Positions 25,101 through 38,161 are shown, counted from the first letter of the stretch. The stretch: 64,000 nucleotides of DNA from Panopea generosa (GCA_029582155.1 CM055911.1:21138014-21202013); one strand, 5' to 3'. Notes: generated by a model not told the origin, from the letters alone. Translations and numbers: made by a program.

Positions 25101-26630
25101 GAACTAGCAAGTGTCAGATACTGGGACAAACTACGATATGAATTATTGGGCAGGAAGGGAATTCCATGATTGTACATACGGATATAACAGATCTGAACTT
25201 GCAGATGTCAGGTATTGGACAAACTACGCTATGAATTATTGGACAGGATGGGAATTCCATGATTGTACAGAAGGATATAACAGATCTGAACTGACAGATG
25301 TCAGGTGCCGTGACAAACTTCGCTATGAATAATTGGACAGGAAGGTAATTCCATGATTGTAAAGACGGATATAACAGGCCTGAACTGGCAGATGTCAGGT
25401 GATAGGGCAAACTACGCTATGAATTATTGGTCAGGAAGGTAATTCCATGATTGTACAGAAGGATATGTCAGATGTCAGGTGCTGGGACAAACTACGCTAT
25501 GAATAATTGGACAGGAAGGGAATTTCGTGATTGTAGAGAAGGATATAACAGATCTGAACTGTCAGATGTCAGGTGCTGGGACAAACTACGCTATGAATAA
25601 TTGGACAGTAAGGTTATTCAATGATTGTACAGACGGATATAGCAGGCCTGAACTGGCAGATGTCAGGTGTTCGGGCAAACTACGTTATGAATAATTGGAC
25701 AGGAAGGGAATTCCATGATTGTAAAGACGGACATAACAGATCTGAACTGGCAGATATCAGGTGCTGGGACAAACTACGCTATAAATTATTGGACAGGATG
25801 GGAATTCCATGATTGTACAGACGGATATAACAGATCTGAACTGGTAGATGTCAGGTACTGGGACAAACTATGCTATGAATAATTGGACAGGAAAGTAATT
25901 CCATGATTGTAAAGACCCATATAACAGGCCTGAACTGGCAGATGTCAGGTGTTGGGGGCAAACTACACTATGAATTATTGGTCAGGAAGGTAATTCCATG
26001 ATTGTACAGAAGGATAAATCAGGCCTGAACTGGCAGATGTCAGGTGCTTGGACAAATTACGCTATGAATTATTGGACAGGAAGGAAATTCCATGATTTTA
26101 CAGACGGATATAACAGATCTGAACTGGCAGATGTCAGGTGCTGGGACAAACTACGCTATGAATTATTGGACAGGAAGGGAATTCCATGATTGTACAGAAG
26201 GATATAACAGGACTGAACTGGCAGATGTCAGGAGTTGGTGCAAACTACGCTATGAATTATTGGACAGGAAGGTAATTCCATGATTGTACAGATGGATATA
26301 ACAGGCCTGAACTAGCAGATGTCATGTGCTGGGACAAACTACGCTATGCACTATTAGAAAAGAAGGAAATTCAATTCCGAGATTGTACCTCAATTTATAA
26401 CAGACCTGAACTGGCAGATGTCAGGTGATGGGACAAACTACGCTTTGACTTATTGAAGAGGAAGGTAAATCCATGATTGTACATAAGAATATAAAAGACC
26501 TGAACTGGCACATGTCAGGTGCTGGGACAAACTACGCTATGAATTATTGGACAGAAAGGTATTCCATGATTGTACAGACGGATATAACAGACCTGAACTG
26601 GCCGATGTCAGGTACTATGTTAAACTCATA
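22135..26630 (+). repeat. 94-bp satellite, about 48 copies
   Basis: Monomer GGAATTCCATGATTGTACAG, AAGGATATAACAGACCTGAA, CTGGCAGATGTCAGGTGCTG, GGACAAACTACGCTATGAAT, TATTGGACAGGAAG (94 bp). As 94 is not a multiple of 3, the frame advances by one each monomer and open frames of about 63 codons arise on both strands; these are by-products, not genes. A variant block with a short monomer (GGTATTGGACAAAC) appears at about 22956 and 25209, suggesting a higher-order period near 2.25 kb. Located just before the long exon at 26674. Confidence 0.96.
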
Positions 26631-26673
26631 TATGATTATAATAACTTACTTATAATTGCTACATTTCACTCAG

Positions 26674-26823
26674 GCCAGCAAATGAGTGGCGATCAGTGCA
26701 ATGGTTGTACATGTGAAAATGGTGCCCCGTTGTGTTTTGCAACTAACTGTGCATATCTATTTGACTGCGAAGGTAAAGAACCTGAGATACCTGACGGGCA
26801 ATGTTGTCCAGTGTGTCCGAAAG
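26674..26823 (+). CDS. VWC domain 3, long 3' exon
   Basis: Exon of 150 bp between TTTCACTCAG and GTATGT, phase 1 at both ends. It begins QQMSGDQC after the rebuilt Gly and shows C-x2-C-x-C-x6-C-x4-C-x5-C-x11-CC-x2-C, closing GQCCPVCPK. With 19603 it forms a full VWC domain. The sister exon at 38162 is one codon shorter. The last base joins CT of the next exon to give Ala. The satellite ends only about 45 bp upstream of the acceptor. Confidence 0.92.
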
Positions 26824-26929
26824 GTATGTATTCCACGATGAATTGTAGATACAATAACATTTGGCTGAGTTATGAAAAGTTGTTATGATAGCAATATATT
26901 TAATATGAACTCAGTTATGTAGTCAATTT

Positions 26930-27170
26930 TTATTTCATGGAATCATGACGCTCATTTATTATATTGATTGGAAATAGAATACCGCTTTCAAAGCCGGTGC
27001 TAGAGTGGCCTCGTGATCATTACCAAGTCTGCTACACTGATCTTAGGTGGCGTTCAGTTATTCCAATGCATCCTAAATAAAATATCATAAATAAATTATG
27101 TATAGCCTGTAATGTAATGTTGCATAAAAAGGTAATTATAATAATTGAGGAACCTATTGAATAATTCCAA
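26930..27170 (+). repeat. 240-bp dispersed element (copy 2 of 4)
   Basis: TTTCATGGAATCATGACGCTC to GAATAATTCC, same family as 20140-20385; more diverged from it than from the copy at 38430. Confidence 0.85.
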
Positions 27171-27264
27171 AACTATTCTCTATTACTAGTTTTATTATAG
27201 CCATTGTTAAGCAATTGGACGCTATAAATGAAAAGCAACCGTTAATTTGCAAACATTACAATCT

Positions 27265-27435
27265 ATAACACACAAGGCATTTTTATATAAGTTGTATGGC
27301 ATATATCATAAATATAACTAACACACAAGACATTGTTATATAAGTTGTATGGCATATATCATAAATATAACTATCACACAAGGCATTGTTATATTAGTTA
27401 TATGGCATATATCATAAATATAACTAAATAACACT
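27265..27435 (+). repeat. Tandem repeat of about 58 bp, 3 copies
   Basis: ACACAAGGCATT...TATATAAGTTGTATGGCATATATCATAAATATAACT occurs three times; the second unit (38.74 kb) has a single copy. Confidence 0.85.
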
Positions 27436-27599
27436 TAAGACAAAACTATTTTAAATATTTAGGTATCCGAAATGCATCCAGGGGTATGCCACATAAACCT
27501 ATTGTATATTATCATCAACTTTACCACATGTTTATCACGTTGTAAATGGGTTAATACTAGAACTAGTCCTTAGTGTTGTTTTATGAGAGGCATCGGGTC

Positions 27600-27890
27600 A
27601 ATCGGGGGAGCTACCAGATGTATATAACATTAACTTGGTGTATATATACTTTTCTAGGGATAAATAACCTTTTCTTCGTTAATATACACTTTTCTAGAGC
27701 TATATCGTATTTTCTCGGTGCATATACACTTTTCTATGGGCATATCACATTTACTTGGTGTGTATACACTTGTCTAGGCGTATATCACGTTTACTTGGTG
27801 CATAATTATATACTTTTCTAGAAGCATATCACATTTTCTTGGTATATATACACTTTACTAGGGGTATATCACATTAACTTGCTAACACTC
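27600..27890 (+). repeat. About 40-bp degenerate tandem repeat
   Basis: Repeats of TATATACACTTTTCTAGGGG followed by CATATCACATTTTCTTGGTG, up to the acceptor of the exon at 27905. Confidence 0.8.
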
Positions 27891-27904
27891 TTTTCTATAA
27901 TCAG

Positions 27905-28024
27905 CTGAGCAGTGTACATCCAACGGCATATTGTACAATAATGGTGACACATTTAAAGACAAGTGCAACACCTGTACGTGTAATAATGGTCAAGCTGTTT
28001 GTACAGAAATGTCCTGTCATACAA
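27905..28024 (+). CDS. Half-VWC exon (module 4)
   Basis: Exon of 120 bp between TATAATCAG and GTAAGT, phase 1 at both ends. Pattern C-TSNGILYNNGDTFKDK-C-x2-C-x-C-x6-C-x4-C: six cysteines, VWC N-terminal subdomain only, with Y-x2-G-D as in full domains. Preceded by EQ from the splice junction. Its copy at 39176 differs at a few positions (NNGQAVC here, INGQNAC there). It closes the five-exon unit; its end joins the short exon at 29710 to give Thr. Confidence 0.9.
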
Positions 28025-28264
28025 GTAAGTAGCAGATGTTAATTACCAATTTACTTAGTGTGCAAACATCACTGCATTCAGTTATAATACAATGCGATTT
28101 GAATTTGAGTGGTTCACATTCATTATCCAAAAAGAAGTATATCAAAATCATTACTTTTAAATAACTGAAATTCATAATAAACATGTTTCACCTAATGTAT
28201 ACCTATATATACTTTACTATAAACCATTTTGAAAATAGTTCAAAACCAAATTTTAAGCGTAATA
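28025..28264 (+). other. Intron and boundary between the two large duplicated units
   Basis: After the exon at 27905 the sequence matches that after 39295 until about 28200. A fragment of the dispersed repeat (AACCATTTTGAAAATAGTTC, also at 40.2 kb) lies at the junction at about 28215-28275. Confidence 0.6.
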
Positions 28265-29709
28265 ATCACGGTACCGTGCGGAAAAAGGGGAGTTACTCTC
28301 TTGCGATATTGTTTTATGTGACTAGTTATAAAGACTATATCGCACAAATTTGTCAACACGTTATTCTCCCTGTTATATCACTGATTAAAATAGCTGATAA
28401 ACTAATCGACTGTGCCACATATACAAGTGTTATAACACTGTTGTTATCATAATATATGCATCACATGTATAAAGAACGTGATTAGGACTGTTTGTTGCCT
28501 CTGAAGAAAGCCACCAGACCTGCAGCGTTTTTGATTATCGGATTATTATTAATCCGAGTCAGAGATGAATTTTGTGCTAGCGTTATAGCTAAAATACAAT
28601 TAACTCGAAGCGAATATTCTACACCCATAAACACCTATAATTAAGTAAGAAGCTGCTACATTGACACATCGTATTACGATTTATACAGAGATTCACGTGC
28701 ATACAGTGTTTATAATTAAAAACGTACTTTCTGCATTGGCGTGATGTACAATATACTGGGCATGTCGCTACCAAGAGGTAATTTAGAATCTCTTCATTGA
28801 TGAAATATTCGTACGCAACCCCACACCCCCACTACGAAAATCGTAAAATATTTCTAAATAATATGTCGTGAATATATATACTAACTGATCTATTATTGCC
28901 TTCAGGATACCTATGTTTAGATACCAAAAAAAAATAAAAATAATAATAATATTATAATGATTATAAGGTATTTCATAGCTTGTATCGACCAGATTAAAAA
29001 ATGTATTCCCGCCTAAAATTGCAGCAGAAAGAGTCCGAATGACAAGTTGAGTAACGTCAAGCGGTGTTGCATGTTATCTATTTTTAGAATGATGGTTTCG
29101 TTTCATTTTCTTAACTCAGGTTAATCACGTTTAGGGGAATTGGGTTCGAATTTCTACTGTTTCAGCGAAGTAAGTCTAAATAACTAATAAACACTAGAAC
29201 TGCAAGTACAATATATAAGTATATGTACATGTACAAACAATAGTTTTTTTCTTTTCCATTAAGTATCAGCACGTGTACATAATGATTAATATATCGATGT
29301 AAGATGCAGGATGGTTGGTGAAATTGACCCGTTTGGTGTTGACTGAATGTCGTCATAATGTGAATTCAACATATTTTTACGGTACATGAGTGTAATAAAC
29401 ACATGACATATTTTTTATGTTAACCTAGTTTAATATCACTTCCTATACATCTTTTGGTGTTTTCCGTATAACTTGGCTCGAGTATTTAAATTGACGAACT
29501 AAGTTCCGACTTCACAGAATATATCAATGACGTCGACTTGTCATGGTAAAATGACGTTGTTTTGAGATAATATGTCATACGACGAATAACGGAATTACGT
29601 CACACTGAACAAAGAAGGAAACATAAAAATGAGGTATGAGATATTGTATTATTATTGTCTTTTTACCATCCGTGTCGTAACTATACATCTATGTTATACC
29701 CTTTTTCAG

Positions 29710-29745
29710 CGTGTATTTCGGAAGATGGAAATACATACCTGCCAG
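29710..29745 (+). CDS. VWC domain 5 (copy of domain 2), short 5' exon
   Basis: A 36-bp exon between CCTTTTTCAG and GTACAG, phase 1 at both ends, encoding CISEDGNTYLP and the first base of Gly. It differs from 15162 by one base that changes Trp to Ser. Surrounding intron sequence is collinear with the first copy. Confidence 0.88.
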
Positions 29746-31047
29746 GTACAGTAATCATTATAATCATACATAATGTTGTTTTTTTCTATCGAAGTAATCA
29801 ATATTGTATCTGCATGTCAAAAATTGAATACACTGACATAGACAAAATAACACTTTAAAACTAGCCCATTGAAAAGAGAAAAGTTAATATTGTTTTCTTT
29901 ACGCAATATACAAGAGTTATTGATTAAGACTATAATAATCAAATATTCTGGTTAATATGTTATATCTGGAGAGAACGAAAATAAGGTCATCGTGATTACT
30001 TTATAACTGATTATTTGCGAAAGAACACTGGTAGGCCTGTGTTATTTGTTCTTAGTCATGGTTGACGAAATATTACGAGAAAAGCGAAATGCTCACAGTC
30101 TGTATCTAAATGGTTTTGTATGATTATGCGATGAAGTATGTTGACAATAACTCTGGCAATAGTGATTACGACGTGTAGTTGTTAAATACACGCACTGAAC
30201 GATCGAGAGGGTTTATTACTTAATTTGATTATACATTCAATGAATAATAGAGGAAGTGAAACAAACCGTGCACTTATGCAACCTTCCAAACGCTAGTCAC
30301 AATTCTGTTTCTCCGTTTTGATCTTACATTTATATGACCTTCATAAATGTCGATCTCTATCCAACACATTTAAACAATTCTGTAGACGATACTTAAACAA
30401 TGCCGTCAATTACAATTGTATTGTATACATTACAAGCCATAGTGACATGAAGACATTGATAGTTCACGTTGATTTTCGATTTTTTTTACCGAATTAGTTA
30501 ACATGCATTCATATACAACGCAACGGATATATCAATTTTGCGTTGCTATATTTATGTCTACTTGAGTAGTCCTCAAACTAAAACAATAATTTTTATCACC
30601 AAGACTGTGCAATTTGACGTTCGTAAATAAATTCTGGGCTATTTTCTATTTGGTGTGCTTTATCACTTAGTGCTTTTACAGAATATGAATGGGGGTTTCA
30701 TGCTATACGATGCATAAACCGTTTTTTCGTGTAAGGTTATATACGGAGAATGTAAAATTATGTTAATACCGTTCATAATGTTATTTATCTACACTTGGAC
30801 AAAGTGTCCAGAACGTTTATCATGTTCAATAACTAAAACGGGTATGACATCCTTCGTAGTGTTGAATACGTAAACACTTTCCAACATCATTTATAGTTTT
30901 AAATATCTAAAACTTGTCCAATACCATAATGTTCATCTATATGAATTAGTAAATATTGTCATCGGTCCGCTATAAGAAGGAAAGTGGAAAAAGTGAAAAG
31001 GAATTAACTTTACGGGCATATGTTTTTGAGACTATTAATATTTGCAG
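29746..31047 (+). other. Intron, no recognised feature
   Basis: Collinear with 15198-16500; substitutions and short indels only. No exon or array seen. Confidence 0.65.
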
Positions 31048-31197
31048 GAGAAAGCGTACCATCAACCGACCCCTGTATGAAGTGTTCATGCAATCTAGGT
31101 GGAATTACAAGGTGTTTAGGTCCAACTTGTCCGGTTCTGAAGTGTAATAAACCCACACATGTTGAAGGGGAGTGCTGTGCGACATGTCCATCTGAAA
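31048..31197 (+). CDS. VWC domain 5 (copy of domain 2), long 3' exon
   Basis: Exon of 150 bp between TATTTGCAG and GTAAAT, phase 1 at both ends. It starts ESVPSTDPCMKCSC and closes GECCATCPSE, with the same ten-cysteine domain spacing as 16501. Differences from the first copy cluster around the C-x2-C-x-C loop. All cysteines are intact, so both copies look functional. Confidence 0.92.
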
Positions 31198-31339
31198 GTA
31201 AATGATTTTGTAAATTATACATGAAATATAAATTGCATCAATGCAATAAAATTGTATAGTAATATCTCTTAATATTAACATTATCACTTTCCTCAAAATA
31301 AATGAAAAAATATTTACCGTCTATCTTAATCACCATTTT

Positions 31340-31914
31340 AAAAATGTACAAGTTGTAAAAGCATACCGTGAGACGTCAACATCTGTCGTGTCATGTTTAC
31401 ATTTGTCATGACTCGTGTCATGGTGAAGTTTTACATTTGTCTCAACTCATGTCATCGTGACATATTTACATATATCTAGAATCGTGTCATTCGTAATATG
31501 TTTGTATTTGTCTTATCTCAAGTCATCATGACATGTTTACATTTGTCGAAATTCATGTCATCGTGACATGTTTATATTTGAATAAACTCACGTCATGGTG
31601 ACATGTTTACATTTGTCTAGACTCATGTCATCGTGACATATTTTATTTGTCTTGATTCATGCCATGTTGACATGTTTATATTTGTCTGAACTGTTGTTTT
31701 CAAAGCATGTTTGCACTTTTCTGGTGTTGTTTTATTAAGCCATATTTTCATTCGTCTATAATCATGTCATCGTGACATGTTTATATGTGTTTTACTCGTG
31801 TCATCGTGACATATTTATATTGCCTAGATTTGTGTCATCGTGACATGTTTACATTTGTTAAAACTCGTGTCATTGTGACATGTTTCCATGTGTCTAGACT
31901 CAGGTCATCTTGAC
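31340..31914 (+). repeat. About 30-bp minisatellite with hairpin core
   Basis: Counterpart of 16800-17400; units with GTCATCGTGACATG. Confidence 0.92.
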
Positions 31915-33110
31915 TTTTGTTATGTTACAATACAGATATGTCACATGGTGCGGTAGTTTTATAACGCTGTTGCTATGTGACAATATAGACATGTAATGCG
32001 TTGCGGTAGTTTTATAACGCTGTTGTTATGTGACAATACAGATATGACATGTGGTTCGGATGTTTTATAACGCTGTTATTATGTGACAATATTGACATGT
32101 AATGCGGTGTGGTAGTTTTATAACGCTGTTGTTATGTGACAATACAGATATGACATGAGGTACATTACTTTAATAACGCTGTTGTTATTTGACAATATAG
32201 ACATGTAATGCGGTGCGGTAGTTTTATAACGCTGTTGTTATGTGACAATACAGATATGACATTCGGTGCGGTAGTTTTATAACGGTATTGTTATATGATT
32301 ACACAGATATGGCATGTGGTTCGTTAGTGTTATAAACCTATTGTTATATGACAATACAGATATGTCATGTGGTAGGGCAGTTTTATAACGCTGTTGTTAT
32401 GTGACACTATTGACATGTTATGCGGTGCGGTAGTTTTATAACGCTGTTGTTACGTGAAAATACAGATATGACATGAGGTAGAGTAGTTTAATAAAGCTGT
32501 TGTTATTTCACAATACAGATATGACATTCGGTGCGGTAGTTTTATAACGGTATTGTTATATGATTACACAGATATGGCATGTGGTTCGTTAGTGTTATAA
32601 ACCTATTGTTATATGACAATACAGATATGTCATGTGGTAGGGCAGTTTTATAACGCTGTTGTTATGTGACACTATTGACATGTTATGCGGTGCGGTAGTT
32701 TTATAACGCTGTTGTTACGTGAAAATACAGATATGACATGAGGTAGAGTAGTTTAATAAAGCTGTTGTTATTTCACAATACAGATATGACATTCGGTGTG
32801 GTAGTTTTATAACAGTATTTTTATATGACAATACAGATATGTCATGTGGTTCGGTAGTTTTATTACCCTATTGTTAAATGACCATACAGATATGTCATGT
32901 GGTACGGTAGTTTTATTACCCTATTGTTAAATGACCATACAGATATGTCATGTGGTACGGTAGTTCTATAACCCTATTGTTAAATGACCATACATATATG
33001 GCATGTGGTACGGTAGTTTTATAACGCTGTTGTTATGTGACAATACAGATATGACATGCGGTGTGATAGTTTTATAGTCCTATTGTTAAATGACAATGCA
33101 TATAGTACAT
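31915..33110 (+). repeat. 53-bp minisatellite, about 22 copies, with internal 265-bp duplication
   Basis: Counterpart of 17401-18335. A block starting AACGGTATTGTTATATGATT at 32281 recurs at 32546 nearly without change, a period of 265 bp or five monomers; this accounts for the extra length over copy 1. Confidence 0.93.
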
Positions 33111-34382
33111 GTTGTGTTGACAGACACGTAATGTGGGCATACTGCGTAGCTACCAGACTCATGAATATTCTGGATGCTTCCGTTGCACAAATGTTGTCAG
33201 ACAGCTACTTTTTAATTCTAGAGAACTAAACGATGTCACAAAGTGTTAGGTCAAGAGATATGATAGGTGTGAAAAATAATAATAATAAAAAGGTATTCCA
33301 TGAATTGGATCGACCAGTTCAGAAAATATATACCCACATTAAATTGCTGTAGAAGGAGTCAGAATGACCAGTTGACTAACGTCAAACAGCATTGCGTATT
33401 ATTTATTTCTAATATGGTGAATTTGTTTCACTTACTTCATTCCGGTTAATCATGTTTTGAGAAAGTGGGTTCGCATTTTTAATGTATCAGCGATATAAAT
33501 ATAAACAACTAAAACCTATAAGAACAGCAAATTTGTGTACAATGTACAATATTTATGCTGTTCCATTAGCCGACTTAAATAATCGGATACAACAATAAAT
33601 ATAAGATGCTGGTTTGCTGCTGAAATTGACCTGTTATTGTAGACTGAGTGCAGTTATGATTTAAATTTATCACATATTAACTTACAATGCAGGAGTGTAA
33701 CAAACATTTGGCATATTTTAATATCAACTAAATGTAATTCTAATTCAGATTCGTTATTCGCTGTTTACTTTGATTTTGGCTCTCATGCGTGAAATGCCCA
33801 ACTACATATCGAACTCACCAAATATATAAATAGCGCTGATTTTGTCATGGTAAAGTAACGTTATTTTGAGACGTATCGTCATACAACGGTAACGAAATTG
33901 ACAGGTCTTTTTCTCGTTCATTATAGACATGATGTGTTAATTAAATTGTAAATGTACCATTTTTCTGATTGATGTGATAAAAAATCCTTAAATTTGGGCT
34001 CATTTTTTTTAAGTAATAAAACTCGCAAAAATAATATTCGCCAACACTAGCATAATATATTTTGCCAATTCTTTTAATAATTTCAAATATAAATGAGCAC
34101 ACTTGTAAGATACTGTATTTAAGGAATACGCCTCATTTGTTGAATAAACTCACTTGCAACGAGCACTATTTTGCGTTCACTAAATAGTTATGTGGTGTAT
34201 GCAAATTCATATCACATGAACGTCTAAATAGTGATCAGATGTGTATTCCTTAAATAATAATCCGATGAACGTCACATGAAAAGTTAAATGTGAATTATGA
34301 TAATATTGCTTTGCTATATATCATCAGTGCCGTGACTTAAACGTTATTTCAAACCCTCATTTTATAGCTGTTGATTTTTCAG
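33111..34382 (+). other. Intron, counterpart of 18336-19602
   Basis: Same conserved pre-short-exon block as the first copy; no exon seen. Confidence 0.6.
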
Positions 34383-34418
34383 AGTGTTATGGGGAAGATG
34401 GAAAGACTTACTTGCCAG
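34383..34418 (+). CDS. VWC domain 6 (copy of domain 3), short 5' exon
   Basis: A 36-bp exon between GATTTTTCAG and GTACAG, phase 1 at both ends, encoding CYGEDGKTYLP and the first base of Gly, identical in sense to 19603. Followed by the 39-bp array as in copy 1. Confidence 0.88.
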
Positions 34419-34489
34419 GTACAGTTATTATTATCACCATACATATTTTTTTTATATTTCGGTATTATCCATGTCATTAACACATCATT

Positions 34490-36440
34490 CATAGTGTTCA
34501 ATATCTAAAAATGTGTTAAAAATCATTTATCATTTTCAAATATTTTAAGAAAATGGTTTAATATCATTTGTATTGTTAAATATTAAAAAAAAAAGTTCAA
34601 CATCATTCATCGAGTTAAACACCATTTATATTGATGAATATTTAAAAAAAAAGTTCAACATCATTCATCGAGTTAAACACCATTTATATAGATAAATATC
34701 TGGAAAAAAAAGTTCAACATCATGCATCGAATTCAATATTTAAAAAAAATGTCCAATCTCATCCTTCGAGTTAAATATTTATGAAATGGTTCAACATTAC
34801 CCGTCGAATTAAATATCTAAAATATTGTCCAAACACATCCGTTGAGTTAATATCTAAATGAAGGTCCATTATCATCAGTCGAGTTAAAAAAACAAAAAAA
34901 TGTTTCAACATCATCCGTCAAACTTATTTCATGGAATCATGGAGCTCATTCAATGTTGCTTGAAAATAGAATACTGCTTTCAAAGCCGATGCTAGAGTGG
35001 TCACGTGATCATTACCGAGTCTGTTACATTGATCTTTGGTTGCGTTCAGTAATTTCAATGCAGCCTAAATGTGATACCATAAATACTTTATGTATAGCCT
35101 GTAACAAAATGTTACTTAAAGTGGCAATATATTAATTGAGAAAACATATTGTTAATGAATAATTCCAACAATGTTTCAACACCATCCGTCAAGTTAAATA
35201 TCCAAAAATTGGTTCAACACCATCTCTGGGTTAAATATCTCACATATACTTCAACATCATCAGTCGAATTAAATATCTAAAACATGGGTCAACATTCTTC
35301 GTATAGTTAAATTTCTATAAAATGGTTCAACATCATCCGTCGGATTAAATATCTAAATAAATGGTTCAACATCATCCGTCTGGTTATATATCTAAATAAA
35401 TGGTTCAACATCATCAGTCGGATTAAATATCTAAAAAAATGGTTCAACACCATCTTTCGGGTAAACTATCTTATCAAATAGCTCAACATCATCCGTCTGG
35501 ATGGATATCTAAATTAATGGTTCAATATCATTCGTCGGGTTGAATATCTAAATAAATGCTCAACATCATCCGTTGGGTTTAATATCAAAATAAATGGCTC
35601 AACATCATTCATCGGAAAAAATATCTAAATAAATGGTTAAACACCTATTGTTGGTTTAAATATCTGAATAAGAGTTTCAACACCAATCGTCCGGCAAAAA
35701 AGCTTAACATCTTTTAACGCTTTCCGTCGGGTTGAATATCTCAGAAATACTTCAATATCATCAGCCGAGTTAAATATCTAAAATATGGGCCATTATCGTT
35801 CATGGACTGAGTTGAATATCAAATATCTAAAAAGTGGTTCAACACAATCTATCGGGTTAATTATCTAAATAAATGGTTGAACATCATTCGCCGGATTAAA
35901 TATCTAAAGAACTGGTTTAACACCATCTGTCGGGTAAAATATCTTAACAAAGGGTTCAACATCGTCCGTCGGGATGAATATCTAAATAACTGGTTCAACA
36001 GCATTCGTCGGGATAAATATATATATAAATGTTCAACATCATCCGCTGGGTCATATAACAAAATAAAGGTTCACCATCATAATGTCGGGTTAAATATGGT
36101 AATAAATGGGTCAACACCATCCCTCAGGTTAAATATCTAAATAAATGGTTCAACACCATTCGTCGGAAAAATTATCTAAATAAATGGTTCAACATCATCC
36201 GTCGGTTTATATGTCTAAATAACTGGCTCATCACCATCTGTTAAATATCTAAAAAATACTTTAACATCATCAGCCGAGTTACATATCTACACTATGGGTC
36301 ATTATCTTTCATAGACTGAGTTAAACATTAACGATCTAAAAAGTGGTTCAACACAATCCGTCAGGTTAAATATCTAAATAAATGGTTTACCATCATCCGT
36401 CGGGTTAAATATCTAAATAACTGGTTCAGCACCATCTGTC
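34490..36440 (+). repeat. 39-bp minisatellite, interrupted once
   Basis: Counterpart of 19690-21785 with a slightly different monomer count; contains the 240-bp element at about 34925-35165. Confidence 0.93.
34925..35165 (+). repeat. 240-bp dispersed element (copy 3 of 4)
   Basis: Near-identical to 20140-20385 and at the same place within the 39-bp array, so inserted before the unit duplicated. Confidence 0.85.
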
Positions 36441-36800
36441 GAGTTATATAAAAAGTTTAGATTAAGGAATATTTATTGTTTTATTGTTATTATTAAAGCA
36501 AACATTGACCTTTTACCAGATATTTTCGGAAGGACGGTAGTTCTATTCCAGTCAATTCTGAATTGTTTTATTAGCCTATTGGCAATACATATTTAAAAAT
36601 GTTTCACCGTGATTATATCAACCTGAGAACAAAGGCAACACTTAAAAGAACGATTCCAAAGTAGCATTTAGACTGTTTAAATGGTCATAGCGATGACCGC
36701 TACGGACTTAAATTGAGCAGTGACATAAGAGCACACTCATTCGTTGAGTTGATTCAGTGGAAAAACGTCAAAGTTTGGTTAACGCATTACATGAACAATG
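36441..36800 (+). other. Unique segment leading into the 94-bp satellite, with open frame
   Basis: An open frame from about 36690 continues from unique sequence (RYGLKLSSDIRAHSFVELIQ) directly into the first satellite monomer and ends at 36917. Its composition is protein-like, which suggests that the satellite was seeded from a coding fragment of unknown, perhaps mobile-element, origin. I do not recognise the family. Confidence 0.45.
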
Positions 36801-38110
36801 CTAAGAATTATTGGTCAGGAAGGGAATTCCATGATTGTTCAGAAGGATATAACAGACCTGAACTGGCAGATGTCAGGTTCTGGGACAAACTACGCTATGA
36901 ATTATTGGACAGGCAGTGAATTCCATGATTGTACAGAAGGATATAACAGACTTGAACTGGTAGATGTCAGGTGTTGGGACAAGCTACGCTATGAATTGTT
37001 GGACAAGCAGGGAATTCCTTAATTGTACAAAAGGATATAACAGACCTAAACTGGCAGATGTCAGGTGCTGGGACAAACTACGCTATGAATTGTTGGACAG
37101 GCAGGGAATTCCATGATTGTATAGACGGATATAACAGACCTGAACAGGCAGATGGCAGGTGCTGGGATAAACTACGCTATGAATTGTGGGACAGGCAGGG
37201 AATTCCATAATTGTACAGAAGGATATAACAGATCTGACCTGGCAGATGTCAGGTGCTGGGACAAACTACGCTATGAATTATTGGACAGGAAGGGAATTCC
37301 ATGATTGTACAGAAGGATATAACAGACCTGAGCTGATAGATGTCAGGTGCTGGGACAAACTACGCTATGAATTATAGGACAGAAAGGTAATTCCATGATT
37401 GTACAGAAGGATATAACATACCTGATCTGGCAGATGTCAGGTGCTGGGACAAACTACGCTATGAATTATTGGACAGGAATGTAATTCCATGATTGTACTG
37501 AAGGATATAAAAGACCTGAATTGGCAGATGTCAGGTGCTGGTACAAACTACGCTATGAATTATTGGACAGGAAGGCAATTCCATGATTGTACAGAAGGAT
37601 ATAACAGATCTGAACTGGTAGATGCCAGGTGCTGGGACAAACTACGCTATGAATTATTGGACAGGAAGGGAATTCCATGATTGTAAAGAAGGATATAACA
37701 GACCTGAGCTGGCAGATGTCAGGTGTTGGTACAAACTACGCTATGACTTATTGGACAGAAAGGTAATTCCATGATTGTACAGAAGGATATAACAGACCTG
37801 AACTATCAGATGTCAGGTGCTGGGACAAACTACTCTATGAATTGTTGGCCAGGAAGGTAATTCCATGGTTGTACAGAAGGATATAAAAGACCTGAACTGG
37901 CAGATGCCAGGTGCTGGGACAAACTACGCTATGAATTATTGGCCAAGAAGGTAATTCCATGATTGTACAGACGGATAAAACAGGCCTGAACTGGCAGATG
38001 TCAGGTGCTGGGACAAACTACTCTATGAATTATTGGACAGGAAGGCAATTCCATGATTGTACAGACGGATAAAACAGGCCTGAACTGGCAGATGTCAGGT
38101 ACTATATTGA
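36801..38110 (+). repeat. 94-bp satellite, about 14 copies
   Basis: Same monomer as 22135-26630 and the same position just before a long exon, but less than a third of the length. Confidence 0.96.
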
Positions 38111-38161
38111 ACTCATATATAATCATAACAGTTTATTTATAATTGCATACATTTCATTCAG

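Larger units (their letters stand above)
13755..28230 (+). repeat. Segmental duplication, copy 1 (five-exon unit)
   Basis: Aligns in order with about 28265-39500: the ATAAAGACTAT...CGCAC block (13795/28330), short and long exons, 30-bp and 53-bp arrays, second short exon, 39-bp and 94-bp arrays, second long exon and half-VWC exon. Copy 1 is about 3 kb longer, almost wholly because its 94-bp array is larger. Confidence 0.92.

Noticed and set aside
22133..26655. Dozens of 60-98 codon open frames on both strands
   Set aside because: All are readings of the 94-bp satellite, whose length makes frames rotate; they share one repetitive peptide and end at regular intervals.
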